Of a DNA stretch of 64,000 nucleotides, positions 32,983-42,629 are shown piece by piece. The DNA comes from Chitinophaga niabensis. Its GTDB lineage: Bacteria > Bacteroidota > Bacteroidia > Chitinophagales > Chitinophagaceae. The notes under the pieces are model-generated. The model made no database searches, had not been told where the DNA came from, and saw nothing but the letters and a program-made list of their open reading frames with translations. The stretch's first letter is position 1, and every line of letters starts with the position of its first letter. The position numbers were made by a program, and so were the translations under genes. The stretch lies in NCBI GenBank assembly GCA_017849435.1, contig JAFIGY010000012.1, positions 310,001-374,000 of the forward strand, in the 5' to 3' direction.

Positions 32983-35900
32983 ATGAAAGTACATTTTTTA
33001 CACGCATGTAAAATATGGGTGGTATTGATGATCTTGTTCACGGGAACGGCTACACGTGCTGGAGCGCAGGATGTTTCGCGGGACAGAAAGATCAGCATCA
33101 CCTTTAAGAATGAAGGTATCGCCAGATGCCTGGAATTACTGCAACAGAAGGCAGGGGTTACCTTCTTTTATAATCCCGCGGAAATACAACCGCTTGACCG
33201 GAAGTACAATACGAATTTCGAGAACAAGCCCCTTGGCGACATCCTCCGGTATCTGCTGCAGGATACCGGCCTTGAATTCGAAACCGTGGATCAGAAAAAG
33301 ATCGTGATCCGCAAAGCAAAGCCTAAACCACCGGCACAACAACGGCCGAAAACACGCACCGTGCGTGGAGCCGTTACGGACGCTAAAACCGGCAGACCGG
33401 TGAGTAAAGCAGAGATCATGGTGCAAAGCTCCGGCGCATTGGTAACAGCCGATGAACAAGGGAGATTTGCCGCCACGGTAAAAGACACGACGGATGTATT
33501 GGTGGTCTACTATCAGGGATACGCCACCCAGATGGTGAAAGCCGGGGATCATGAAACATTTGCGATCCGGTTGAAGCAGGACAGTAAAACGCTGGGCGGC
33601 GTTACCGTGGAAGCCCGCCGCCGTACCAATACGGAAGCGGCATTGCTGAACGACCGGAAGAATGCAGCGATCATCTCTGACGGGATCTCCGCGCAGAACA
33701 TCGAAAAAACAGCGAGCATCACAACCACACAGGCACTGCAACGGGTTTCCGGGGTAACGATCACAGATGATAAATACGTGGCGATCCGCGGGCTGGGAGA
33801 TCGTAGCGTAATCGGACAATTGAATGGCGTGCGGCTGGCCTCCTCCGATCCCGATCGCAGCACCATCCCCCTGGACCTGATCCCTGCCGGCCTGCTGGAT
33901 AACATCACTGTGTTTAAAAGCACCACGCCGGATAAACCTGCCGATGCCTCAGCGGGCATTGTGGAACTGAAAACAAAATCCATCCCCGAAAAACAGGCAT
34001 TGAGCATTACTGTACAGGCAGGGTTTAATACACAGGTAGGTTTTGGTGGAAAGGTGAACAGTTACTATAACAGTGAAACAGGCTTCCTCGGCCAGAAAGT
34101 CAAAACAAAAGGCCTGAGCCCCGAATTCCGCGAACTCTCCCGCCAGTACCCGGAGGGCCTCCAGGAGGTACAGCAAAAGATCGCGAATAGCCGGAACGAC
34201 CCGGCCCTGCTCGCAGAAGCCAATCGCATCAACAACATCATGCATCAGTTTGACCCGGTGCTCACTACCCGCTACAAATCCGCTCCCCTGAACCAGATCT
34301 ATTCCATCAGCTATGGCAATAATTTCTCCGTGTTCAAAAAACACCAGGTGGGTGTGATCGCCGCAGCGAACTATTACCGGAGAACAACGGATATCTATGG
34401 CGGTGACCTTACCCAGTGGAGCATCTATCAGGGAGTGTTGACCGGCAACCCGCAGGTGTACAGTCCGCGTATCATCCCGAACTATATCACACCGAACAAT
34501 ATTTTCCTGGGGAAGTACCTGCGGTATAAAGAAAACACCGGCACGGAAACGATGAACTATGGTTTCCTCGGCGGCCTTGCATATCGCTTTAACCCGCGGC
34601 ACGAGATCAGTTTACAGTATTTGGGAAGTCGTGGTACGGAAACGAGGGCCAGCAATCTGTATGGCGCTTATGAATACACTGGTATGCCGGGTACGGTATC
34701 CAACATCGTCTACTCGCTGAAGCAGAGCTATCGCAGCCTGAACACCTTTAACCTGCAGGGAGAGCATAAGCTATTGCAGGGGGAGTATTCACCAAGGCTG
34801 AGCTACAACATGGCTTCTTCTTCCTCTGAACAGGATGATCCGGATTATCGTTTTGTGAACCTCGTGGATTACAGGCCGGTGAACGGCGGCGCTTACCTGA
34901 AGCCCTCTTCCGACCCGTTGGCAGCGCCGGACTATGTGTACTCTCCGAGTTTGTATTCACTGATGTCTGGCTACGTGAACGGTTATGGCCCGTACGGCAT
35001 TATCCAGGCGGATCCAAATGGCCGCCGGTTCCGGCATCTGAAGGAAACGAACTATAACTACAAGGCGGATCTGGCCATTCCTTTCCGGGTGGGAAGTTTG
35101 AAACAGGAATTCAAAACAGGGGTGAATTACCTGCACCGCCGCCGGGAATTCACGGAGAACGTGCTTTTCCTTCCCGGCTCTAATTACACGGACAACAAGA
35201 CCCTGCCATTGTATGAAGTAAACGGGAACCTGGATCGCCTGGTAGGGTACGATCGCATTGGTATGCGGCCTCCATCCGCTTATCCCGGTGAAGGGGCGCC
35301 CAGGATCGGTGGTTTTCTGTACAACACGCAGAAATCTCCGAATAACTACAAAGGGTATTATGAGACCCGTGCTTTCTATGGCATGCTGGACCTTCGTCTG
35401 GCAGAGAACCTGCGCCTCACCGGCGGCGCCCGCTTTGAGCTGACGGATATACAGGCAGCCGTGGATACATCCGGCGTATTCCTCGATCCGAACATCACCA
35501 CGCCGGACAAGGATGGGAAGAAAGTGAACCTCGTTTTCACGGAACCCAACTCGATATACAAAACGGATTATACACCCTACTATTCCGCCAACCTTACGTA
35601 TACGTTCAATAAAAAAATGAACTTCCGCCTGGGCTACAGCAATACCCTGGCACGTCCCGAGTTGCGTGAGCTGACGAACGTTTTTGATTTCGATCCGTTC
35701 CAGTTTGCACTGGTGGTAGGGAATCCGAAACTCCGTAACCAGACGACCACCAGCTATGACTTTCGCTGGGAATGGTTCCCCGCATCCGGAGAGGTGTTGT
35801 CTGCTTCCGTTTTTTATAAAGAGATCAACAACCAGTTAACGAAAGTCTATAAGCAGAATTCTCAGGGCCTGGATGCCCGTTTCCCGGAATTCCCTGCCAT

Positions 35901-36456
35901 CGAATTCCAGAACGATCCCAATAAAGGCCGGGTGTATGGGATAGAATTGGAAGTAGTGAAGAACCTGGGCCTGTTGTGGTCTTCCCTGAAACGTTTCAAC
36001 CTGGGATCGAACCTGCTGCTGGCGCAAAGCGAGATCAAAAAAACGAAAGAACGCATGATCGCTTCCCAGTCGATTGACCGCCGCGCACCTTCCAACAGCC
36101 CGCTTTTTGAACAGGCACCTTATTCCATCAACATATACCTGAATTACAACCACCCGCTGAATGGAACGGACATTACCGCCACTTTTAATATGGTAGGTGA
36201 AAGATTGATACAGGTAAACCTCGATGGTACGCCGGACCTCTACACGCGCCCAAACCCCGTGCTGGATATTGTGTTCAGCCAGCAACTTGTGAAACGGCTG
36301 CAATTGAAAGGATATGTAAAGAATATCCTCGATCAGCCACTGGAAGAAGTATATGCCAACCCGAACACCGGCGGTAAGTACTACGGACAGAAATATGTGC
36401 GGAGGAGCTATAAACGGGGGGCTGAGGTGATGGTAGGATTGACTTACTCTTTTTAA
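32983..36456 (+). CDS. TonB-dependent receptor with STN signalling domain
   Basis: The 1157-aa outer-membrane receptor has a signal peptide (to about residue 29). An STN secretin/TonB domain follows (about 35-112: ISITFKNEGIARCLELLQQKAG), which talks to FecR, then a carboxypeptidase-regulatory-like beta-sandwich (about 125-197). The plug (TQALQRVSGVTITDDKYVAIRGL) and a barrel ending in GLTYSF complete it. The SusC signature and a SusD partner are absent. Upstream, GAAAC at 32934 and CGTC at 32951 could be an ECF-type promoter. The two DUF4397-like lipoproteins follow directly. Confidence 0.92.
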   Translation: MKVHFLHACKIWVVLMILFTGTATRAGAQDVSRDRKISITFKNEGIARCLELLQQKAGVTFFYNPAEIQPLDRKYNTNFENKPLGDILRYLLQDTGLEFETVDQKKIVIRKAKPKPPAQQRPKTRTVRGAVTDAKTGRPVSKAEIMVQSSGALVTADEQGRFAATVKDTTDVLVVYYQGYATQMVKAGDHETFAIRLKQDSKTLGGVTVEARRRTNTEAALLNDRKNAAIISDGISAQNIEKTASITTTQALQRVSGVTITDDKYVAIRGLGDRSVIGQLNGVRLASSDPDRSTIPLDLIPAGLLDNITVFKSTTPDKPADASAGIVELKTKSIPEKQALSITVQAGFNTQVGFGGKVNSYYNSETGFLGQKVKTKGLSPEFRELSRQYPEGLQEVQQKIANSRNDPALLAEANRINNIMHQFDPVLTTRYKSAPLNQIYSISYGNNFSVFKKHQVGVIAAANYYRRTTDIYGGDLTQWSIYQGVLTGNPQVYSPRIIPNYITPNNIFLGKYLRYKENTGTETMNYGFLGGLAYRFNPRHEISLQYLGSRGTETRASNLYGAYEYTGMPGTVSNIVYSLKQSYRSLNTFNLQGEHKLLQGEYSPRLSYNMASSSSEQDDPDYRFVNLVDYRPVNGGAYLKPSSDPLAAPDYVYSPSLYSLMSGYVNGYGPYGIIQADPNGRRFRHLKETNYNYKADLAIPFRVGSLKQEFKTGVNYLHRRREFTENVLFLPGSNYTDNKTLPLYEVNGNLDRLVGYDRIGMRPPSAYPGEGAPRIGGFLYNTQKSPNNYKGYYETRAFYGMLDLRLAENLRLTGGARFELTDIQAAVDTSGVFLDPNITTPDKDGKKVNLVFTEPNSIYKTDYTPYYSANLTYTFNKKMNFRLGYSNTLARPELRELTNVFDFDPFQFALVVGNPKLRNQTTTSYDFRWEWFPASGEVLSASVFYKEINNQLTKVYKQNSQGLDARFPEFPAIEFQNDPNKGRVYGIELEVVKNLGLLWSSLKRFNLGSNLLLAQSEIKKTKERMIASQSIDRRAPSNSPLFEQAPYSINIYLNYNHPLNGTDITATFNMVGERLIQVNLDGTPDLYTRPNPVLDIVFSQQLVKRLQLKGYVKNILDQPLEEVYANPNTGGKYYGQKYVRRSYKRGAEVMVGLTYSF

Positions 36457-36473
36457 TACGCTAATCAAAAGAT

Positions 36474-38159
36474 ATGAACCGCATCCTGTTTTATATTTTA
36501 TCGTTCATACTGTTCACCGGCTGTGTAAAGAAAACTGATTTTTCTTATGACAACCGCGTGAACCCTAACGCCGATGCCGCTTCCAGCGTCCGCATCGTGA
36601 ACTTCCGGGGAGCCACGGAACTGATGGTGAACGGCGAAAAGCTCACCGCTTTTGGGCTGCCCAACATAGAAGGTAATTATGACGAGTTCACGACCAGGGG
36701 CACGAGGTATTTTCCCGAGAATGGCCGCATGGGCCTGACCTACACCATTCCCCAGCAATTTGTAAATGTGCAGGGTTATGTAGATAGTATCCGGTTCGCC
36801 GCTTTCAGCCGGAAGATGTCGATCGGGTTGACCAGGCCGTTCAGGGCGAAAGACGATTTTAATCATCCTAACGACTACTACTATACGTTGTTGACGCCTA
36901 ACACCGGAGGGTTTGCTGATACCCTCGTGGAGGTGCCGCGTTCCGTTTCGTCACCGGTCAATCCCCAGTACTTCAAAGTACGCCTGCTTAATCTTTCTTC
37001 CAATGATGATGTGATGTATGGCGCAATGGGGTTGACCCTGGCGGACGGTACGCCGGTAACCGGGATCGGCAATGTGGCGCCCGGTAAGTATTCCGGTTAT
37101 GCTGAACTGCCTTTCGGTACATACCAGCTGCGCGTATTGACGGCGGATGGCCGGCAGGTACCGGGTGTGATAGGCGGCAGCGCTTTCCTGAATGTGCTCA
37201 ACCCGAAAACGGGTACCCTACAGGTATCCGGCGGCAGGGCCAATCCGTTCACTACCGGGTTTGTTGATTCAAAACTGGTCTATGCTCCGGTCAAAACCTT
37301 TCAGCCAGGCGGTGTTTACACCATTGCCGTTGCATCTTATTACGGCTTCGAGTTCCCGACCGGCGGCGGTGCCGGTGGCGGTGAAACGGCCAATATGAAT
37401 TTCAACAGCTTCCGCATTATCACCGACTACGAACCGCAGAATATCGCCTATGCCCGTTTGCAGGCAGTGAATGTAATCGAAGGAACAGAAATGAAGATAA
37501 CCGTAGATGAACAACCGCTGAAGGATGTGCTGGCTTTTACAGCCTCCACGGAATATGAACGGTTGGTAACAGGAACGCATACACTGAAAGTAACGGACGG
37601 GAAAGGGAATACATTAGCAGAGAAGAGCTTCCAGCTTTCGCCAGGGGATAACCTGACGGCATGGGTGTACAAAACGAAAGCCGGAGAAACCGCCGTTTGC
37701 ATGGCGGCCAATAACCTGAGCGGAATATTAAACAACGGAAAGATGGGGGACGACGGCACGTACAATTCCATCAAATGGGATTATCCCTTCTTCATCCGCT
37801 GCCTGAACTTCTGCCCGGAATTGCCGGAGGTGACTTTCACGCAGGACGATGGCCGTTCGTTCTATCAATATCCTGCTGCCACACAGCACATCCGGTATGG
37901 CGTTCCCGTTACAACATCTGCTTTCGCAGCCCTCGACGTCAATTTCTATGCATCCATCCTGGCTTATGCATCACAGCCCAACGTATTGCCCGGCGATTGG
38001 CTTCGGGAGATAAAGCCGCTGAAAAGCCAGGCCTTCATTGCCAATCCTGCGCTTTACAGGAACGGATTGCCCTTCAGCGAAGGAGGATATTATACCGTGG
38101 CATTAGTGGGCAATACAAAAGCCACGGCCAGGCTGATCGTCATCAAGCATAACAAATAG
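36474..38159 (+). CDS. DUF4397-like lipoprotein
   Basis: The 561-aa protein has a lipoprotein signal (TGC, Cys17) and two or more beta-sandwich segments with DUF4397-like features (SSVRIVNFRGATELMVNGEKL; APGKYSGYAELPFGTYQLRVLTADG; LQAVNVIEGTEMKITVDEQPL; TVALVGNTKATARLIVIKHNK). In DUF4397 proteins these sandwiches are thought to bind or display surface ligands; function is unproven. It takes the place that SusD would hold after a SusC receptor, 17 bases downstream of the receptor. Confidence 0.75.
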   Translation: MNRILFYILSFILFTGCVKKTDFSYDNRVNPNADAASSVRIVNFRGATELMVNGEKLTAFGLPNIEGNYDEFTTRGTRYFPENGRMGLTYTIPQQFVNVQGYVDSIRFAAFSRKMSIGLTRPFRAKDDFNHPNDYYYTLLTPNTGGFADTLVEVPRSVSSPVNPQYFKVRLLNLSSNDDVMYGAMGLTLADGTPVTGIGNVAPGKYSGYAELPFGTYQLRVLTADGRQVPGVIGGSAFLNVLNPKTGTLQVSGGRANPFTTGFVDSKLVYAPVKTFQPGGVYTIAVASYYGFEFPTGGGAGGGETANMNFNSFRIITDYEPQNIAYARLQAVNVIEGTEMKITVDEQPLKDVLAFTASTEYERLVTGTHTLKVTDGKGNTLAEKSFQLSPGDNLTAWVYKTKAGETAVCMAANNLSGILNNGKMGDDGTYNSIKWDYPFFIRCLNFCPELPEVTFTQDDGRSFYQYPAATQHIRYGVPVTTSAFAALDVNFYASILAYASQPNVLPGDWLREIKPLKSQAFIANPALYRNGLPFSEGGYYTVALVGNTKATARLIVIKHNK

Positions 38160-38167
38160 CACCGCAT

Positions 38168-39337
38168 ATGTACAACAGATTTATATTTTTTCTTGCACTG
38201 CTGGCCGTTTGCGGCGCTGGTTGCCGTAAAACGGACTATACAACCGTCAACGAACCTGCTTACATCCGGGTGTTCAATTGCCTGGACTATAAGATCACCG
38301 TTGATAACAAAGACGCACCGCAACCGTTCCTCACTTTCCTCGTAGACCCCGAGCTGGATGCAGAGGGTATTCCTGTGAAGGCTGCCATCACCGGGGATTT
38401 TCTTGATAAAAGGCTGGCCTGGTCCAGACCTTATCCGGATGCCGGCAATACCGCTGTTTTTCAAACGGAATATCCCGGTACGGCCAAGGTATTGGCAGGA
38501 CCCATTCTGAATGGATACGACCTTTCCAGCTGGGCCCAGATATCTTCCGGCAAGCACCGCGTGATGTTCTTCAGCAGGCCGCTCAGTACCGTACCATTTT
38601 TCGATCTGGAAAAAGACTGGCGGAGATACAAACTGATCGATACCATACTCGATCTCCAGGCACAGGAAGTTTATACGATCCATGTGCTGGAACAGGAAGC
38701 GATCAACAAAACCCCCGGCATTTATGTGCGGAATGAAACCTTCGTGAAGCAGCCGATCTCCGATTCGCTGGTGTATGTGAATTTTTACAATCTCAGCTCC
38801 AAAGGGTTTTTCCGGTACGGAAAGATAGATCCGGAGAACAGGGCGAATGCTTATAATTTAAAGATCAGGGACACGATGAATGTATATGCGACTTTGGTAA
38901 AGTACAGCAGCACCGGGGAGATCAGCAAGATCCCCGGGTTTACCGGCAACCTGATGGGCTCCATGATCCGCTCGCAGGAACCTGTTGTGCAACCTTACTA
39001 CAGCTTCCCGCTCTTCCCGGATACCAGCTCCAACAGGATATTTGCGGGGAAAGCCAACCAGGTATTCACTTTCCTGCTGCCCGGATATTCGCCGCTGAGC
39101 AATCCCTTCTGGCAGCTGGAAGAATCAGGCGGTTTATTCACAGAACTGAACATCGGGCCGCAACGCCCTGCTTTCGCCTTCTCCATCACGGCAGATATGA
39201 ATACAGGCATGGTGGTAACAGGGCGGTCAGGGAAATATTCCAACCGCTCCTTTGCCACCGTTAATACCATAGAATACATCAACGGTAAATTTTTCCTCAC
39301 CACTATTCAGCGGAAATATGAACCTCCTGTTTACTAA
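38168..39337 (+). CDS. Surface-type lipoprotein, DUF4397-related
   Basis: The 389-aa protein has a lipoprotein signal (GAGC, Cys19) followed by YIRVFNCLDYKITVDNK, similar in pattern to the start of the previous protein, and a long beta-rich body (QEVYTIHVLEQEA; LVYVNFYNLSSKG). I do not recognise a firm family, though it looks like a diverged DUF4397 relative. The eight-base spacing on both sides puts it inside the operon. Confidence 0.6.
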   Translation: MYNRFIFFLALLAVCGAGCRKTDYTTVNEPAYIRVFNCLDYKITVDNKDAPQPFLTFLVDPELDAEGIPVKAAITGDFLDKRLAWSRPYPDAGNTAVFQTEYPGTAKVLAGPILNGYDLSSWAQISSGKHRVMFFSRPLSTVPFFDLEKDWRRYKLIDTILDLQAQEVYTIHVLEQEAINKTPGIYVRNETFVKQPISDSLVYVNFYNLSSKGFFRYGKIDPENRANAYNLKIRDTMNVYATLVKYSSTGEISKIPGFTGNLMGSMIRSQEPVVQPYYSFPLFPDTSSNRIFAGKANQVFTFLLPGYSPLSNPFWQLEESGGLFTELNIGPQRPAFAFSITADMNTGMVVTGRSGKYSNRSFATVNTIEYINGKFFLTTIQRKYEPPVY

Positions 39338-39347
39338 AAAACATACG

Positions 39348-40430
39348 ATGCGATATTATACACGATCCGTCATCTTCCTGTTTGCCATCCTGCTTTTGGC
39401 AGGCTGTAGGAAAGACAATCTGACGCCGCCCGTAGACAAAACCACCACCCTTCGTTCCATGGGCGATTTTGTGCGGAATAACTACGATTTCTCCCTGCTG
39501 GCCGCCGCGCTGAAAAAGGCCAATCTGCTGGACAGTCTGAACCAGCCCGGTCCGTTCACTTTTCTGGCGCCGGACAATAAAGCGTTCAACGATATCGGGA
39601 TACTCCAGCCGGAAGATTTCGATAAACTGAATACAGACAGCCTGCGGTTTGCGCTGAAATATCATGTCCTTTACGGCCGCACATATATTTCGGAATTCCC
39701 GCTGCAAATGGGAAGCAGGCTTCGCACGCTGGCGGGCGCTAATGCCATCGTCTCCATCAATAACATATTATTCCTTAACAGCACACCGCCCGAGAACAGG
39801 AATGCTTTTGTGAACGGATCGATGATCTACAAAGACGCCAGACGGAACGTGCCGTTGCTCAATGGTGTGGTACATGTGATCCGTAAGCCGTTGCGGTATG
39901 AGCCGGTAACGGTGCAGGAAATGTTGCAGGCAGATACGAGTCTTTCCCTCTTCGTACAGGCCATGAAGCAATTCAAACTTTGGGATGGATTAGGTGGAAA
40001 GGGGCCCTATACAATTTTTGTTCCCGGTAACAAAGTTTTCCGCAAGTACAAGCTGACAGCAGATAGCATCAGCCGTATGCAACCGGAAAAATTCGATGAG
40101 AGCGCGTTTGGCGTTTACCCGCTGAAGCTGGGGCCCAAAATGATCTTCTCTACGGATTGGGCGCAACTCAATTCGGATATGGGAGATGCCAGCACACTCG
40201 TACAGCTGGGGCGTTTCCAGCTGAAGCCCTCTGCCTATATGAACCAATGGACATTGCAGGACTTCTCGGAGATATCCGTGAACGAAGTGGGGAAGTATGC
40301 CGGGGTATACGGACCACGGTCCGTCCATTTCGCTGGCGGGTTACCGATAGGAGCAGATCATACCGCATCCAACGGAGTGGTGCATTTCATTGATGATCTG
40401 CTGTTGTATCCTCAATTGTTGAAAAAATAA
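39348..40430 (+). CDS. Two-domain fasciclin (FAS1) lipoprotein 1
   Basis: The 360-aa protein has a lipobox LAGC (Cys20) and two FAS1 domains. The first is about residues 45-180, with GPFTFLAPDNKAFND and NGVVHVIRKPL; the second is about 185-358, with GPYTIFVPGNKVF and GVVHFIDDLL. FAS1 domains mediate adhesion and binding of surface ligands. The ATG at 39348 is chosen since it gives a proper lipoprotein signal and a ten-base gap from the previous stop. It is the first of three FAS1 genes in a row. Confidence 0.87.
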   Translation: MRYYTRSVIFLFAILLLAGCRKDNLTPPVDKTTTLRSMGDFVRNNYDFSLLAAALKKANLLDSLNQPGPFTFLAPDNKAFNDIGILQPEDFDKLNTDSLRFALKYHVLYGRTYISEFPLQMGSRLRTLAGANAIVSINNILFLNSTPPENRNAFVNGSMIYKDARRNVPLLNGVVHVIRKPLRYEPVTVQEMLQADTSLSLFVQAMKQFKLWDGLGGKGPYTIFVPGNKVFRKYKLTADSISRMQPEKFDESAFGVYPLKLGPKMIFSTDWAQLNSDMGDASTLVQLGRFQLKPSAYMNQWTLQDFSEISVNEVGKYAGVYGPRSVHFAGGLPIGADHTASNGVVHFIDDLLLYPQLLKK

Positions 40431-40440
40431 AACTGATCAC

Positions 40441-41634
40441 ATGCGCATACGAATACTCGCATTCTGTATACTGGCAATAGTCGCCTGCCGCAAGCAGGAT
40501 ATTGCTCCATACCCGGTAGGGGAGCCGGTTCCATACGACGGTCCTGTTGCAGACCTCAAGGCCACATTGGAAAAATCTCCCTATACTTTATTCAAGGCTG
40601 CCTGGAAAAGAGCAGAGATGGATAAAAAACTGGCAAAAACCGGCGCCAATGCATTCACCTTGTTCATTCCGACGGACAAGGCTTTCGCAGACGGCGGCTG
40701 GACGCTGGACAAGATCAACCAGTCCGCCCCCGCGGACCTGGATACCCTGCTTTCTTACTACACCGTTAAAGGCCGTACCGCATCTGCGAGCCTTCCCGTA
40801 TACAAAGGGAATATGGCGATAGGTACCCTGCTCAAGTCCGCTACCATCCCTAAATTTTCGAACACCGAGCTTTATAGTTACACGTTGTTTATCGGGGTGT
40901 ATAAAGACAGTCTCTTTGTAAACGGCCGGCCTGTCAGTAAATGGGGAACCGCTGTGGAGGCTGCCAATGCCACCATCTATCCGCTGGATAAAATGGTGCC
41001 GATGCCGAAGATGGATATGCTGCAATACTTGTCGGCCGATCCGCGCTTTAGCCTTTACCTGGAAGCCAGCCGCCTGAATGACAGCGTTTACATGGATAAC
41101 AGCTCCTGGAATACCGGCCGGAACAACGTGATGATGTTCACCCCCGCGCCTTATATGCGTGGGCAGTTCACCCTGTTCGCTCCCACCAATAACGCATTTC
41201 ATAAGCAGGGGTTCTATACGGTGGATGATCTCCGGAAGTATCTCAGCCGCTCCCTCCCCCTTGGGTATCCCACTTACGACCAAAACTACTATTACGTGTA
41301 TCCCGTCACTTCGCTGGATACGCTGTTGATGCCCAACCGGATGAATTTCTCCGGCGGTTCGATATTGTACAATTATTCCGGGGAAACATCCAATCCTGTT
41401 TATTTCACGAATGAGTTGCTCTCCAATCAGTATCTGAGCGGAATGCTCTTCCGGCCGGGCCGCAGGTACAGCGAACCACCGCTTTACCTGCCGCTGGAGT
41501 TTTCCAATAATAACGGCAGCGTGATGGTCCGCTCCTTTAAGTCAACGGCAAAACCCCTGCCATTGAAGGAGCAGGACATCCTGGTACTGAACGGCGTGAT
41601 CCATGTAGTGGATGATGGATTATTCATTCAATAA
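40441..41634 (+). CDS. Two-domain fasciclin (FAS1) lipoprotein 2
   Basis: The 397-aa protein has a lipobox IVAC (Cys16) and two FAS1-like domains: NAFTLFIPTDKAFADGG in the first, and GQFTLFAPTNNAFHKQG plus NGVIHVVDDGLF in the second. The second is longer than the FAS1 average because of loop insertions around residues 280-330. It is spaced ten bases from its neighbour upstream. It diverges clearly from the other two copies, so the duplications are old. Confidence 0.86.
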   Translation: MRIRILAFCILAIVACRKQDIAPYPVGEPVPYDGPVADLKATLEKSPYTLFKAAWKRAEMDKKLAKTGANAFTLFIPTDKAFADGGWTLDKINQSAPADLDTLLSYYTVKGRTASASLPVYKGNMAIGTLLKSATIPKFSNTELYSYTLFIGVYKDSLFVNGRPVSKWGTAVEAANATIYPLDKMVPMPKMDMLQYLSADPRFSLYLEASRLNDSVYMDNSSWNTGRNNVMMFTPAPYMRGQFTLFAPTNNAFHKQGFYTVDDLRKYLSRSLPLGYPTYDQNYYYVYPVTSLDTLLMPNRMNFSGGSILYNYSGETSNPVYFTNELLSNQYLSGMLFRPGRRYSEPPLYLPLEFSNNNGSVMVRSFKSTAKPLPLKEQDILVLNGVIHVVDDGLFIQ

Positions 41635-41642
41635 AAAAGAAC

Positions 41643-42620
41643 ATGAAGAAGATATTCTACACAGGTATATGTATGCTGTTGATCATCGCCTGTAAAAAGG
41701 ATGATAAGCCGGCAAACGATCCTTCGGAAACAAACCGTATCACTTATGTGGTGGCGGATAATCCTTTCAACTTTTCAATTTTCAATACGGCCATCCAACG
41801 CACCGGCCATACCCGGAAACTCTCGCAGGCAGGACCTTATACGGCGCTGGTGCCGGATAACAATGCCTTTGCGAAAGCAGGATATGGCACCAGTTTACAA
41901 ATACTGAAGGAAAGCGCCTCCACGCTGAACAGTATGATCGATTATCACATCCTCAGCGGCGTATGGGAGCTGAATAAGCTGCCCTACGCTTTTAACCAGG
42001 AGATCAGGACGGATGCAGGCGCCAAAATGTATGTGACGCGCTGGGTGAAGAACAAAGATACCGTACTCACCGTGAACGGGAACCGCGTGCTGGTATATAA
42101 CATGCCTGCGGGGAACGGTTTGATACAGGTCATGAATGCTGTATTGAAACCCTTACTGCACAACTACCTCACGGATGCCATCGCGGCCGATACCTCGCTC
42201 ACCTTTCTGAACGTGGCATTCCAGCAGGCCGGCATGAAAGGCTTGCTGGCGGAAGCAGGGCCGTACACGATGTTCGCGCCTTCCAATAATGCTTTCCGCG
42301 CAATAGGGTTTCCGTCTGCGGACAGCATCAACAGAACGGACCCGGCCGTGCTCCGGAAGCTGCTGGATTACACTTTCTTCCCCGGCCGAAAGTTTATTTA
42401 TGACTACATCCTCACCACAGATGCCACGGATATAAGCCAGCAGGCAATGCGCAATGGCAACAACATCATTATCCGGTTGAGAAAAGATGGTACAGGGTAT
42501 ACGGGCATCACCCTGCAGGGATCAGGGAACCTCAACACGATCAATATCGTGAAGGAGAATGTACTGGCGGGGAACGGCGTATTGCATATTGCGGACCAGA
42601 TGCTGAAAGAGAACCAATAA
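41643..42620 (+). CDS. Two-domain fasciclin (FAS1) lipoprotein 3
   Basis: The 325-aa protein has a lipobox IIAC (Cys17) followed by KKDD, which resembles the Bacteroidota lipoprotein export signal for surface display. The first FAS1 domain contains GPYTALVPDNNAFAKAG and the second contains GPYTMFAPSNNAFRAIG and NGVLHIADQML. It is the shortest of the three. It ends nine bases before the Oar-like receptor. Confidence 0.88.
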   Translation: MKKIFYTGICMLLIIACKKDDKPANDPSETNRITYVVADNPFNFSIFNTAIQRTGHTRKLSQAGPYTALVPDNNAFAKAGYGTSLQILKESASTLNSMIDYHILSGVWELNKLPYAFNQEIRTDAGAKMYVTRWVKNKDTVLTVNGNRVLVYNMPAGNGLIQVMNAVLKPLLHNYLTDAIAADTSLTFLNVAFQQAGMKGLLAEAGPYTMFAPSNNAFRAIGFPSADSINRTDPAVLRKLLDYTFFPGRKFIYDYILTTDATDISQQAMRNGNNIIIRLRKDGTGYTGITLQGSGNLNTINIVKENVLAGNGVLHIADQMLKENQ

Positions 42621-42629
42621 AACCTATTA

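Noticed and set aside
39348-42620. Three fasciclin genes as a recent tandem repeat
   Set aside because: The three proteins share only FAS1 motifs and differ in length and sequence, so I see no DNA-level repeat; they are old paralogues.
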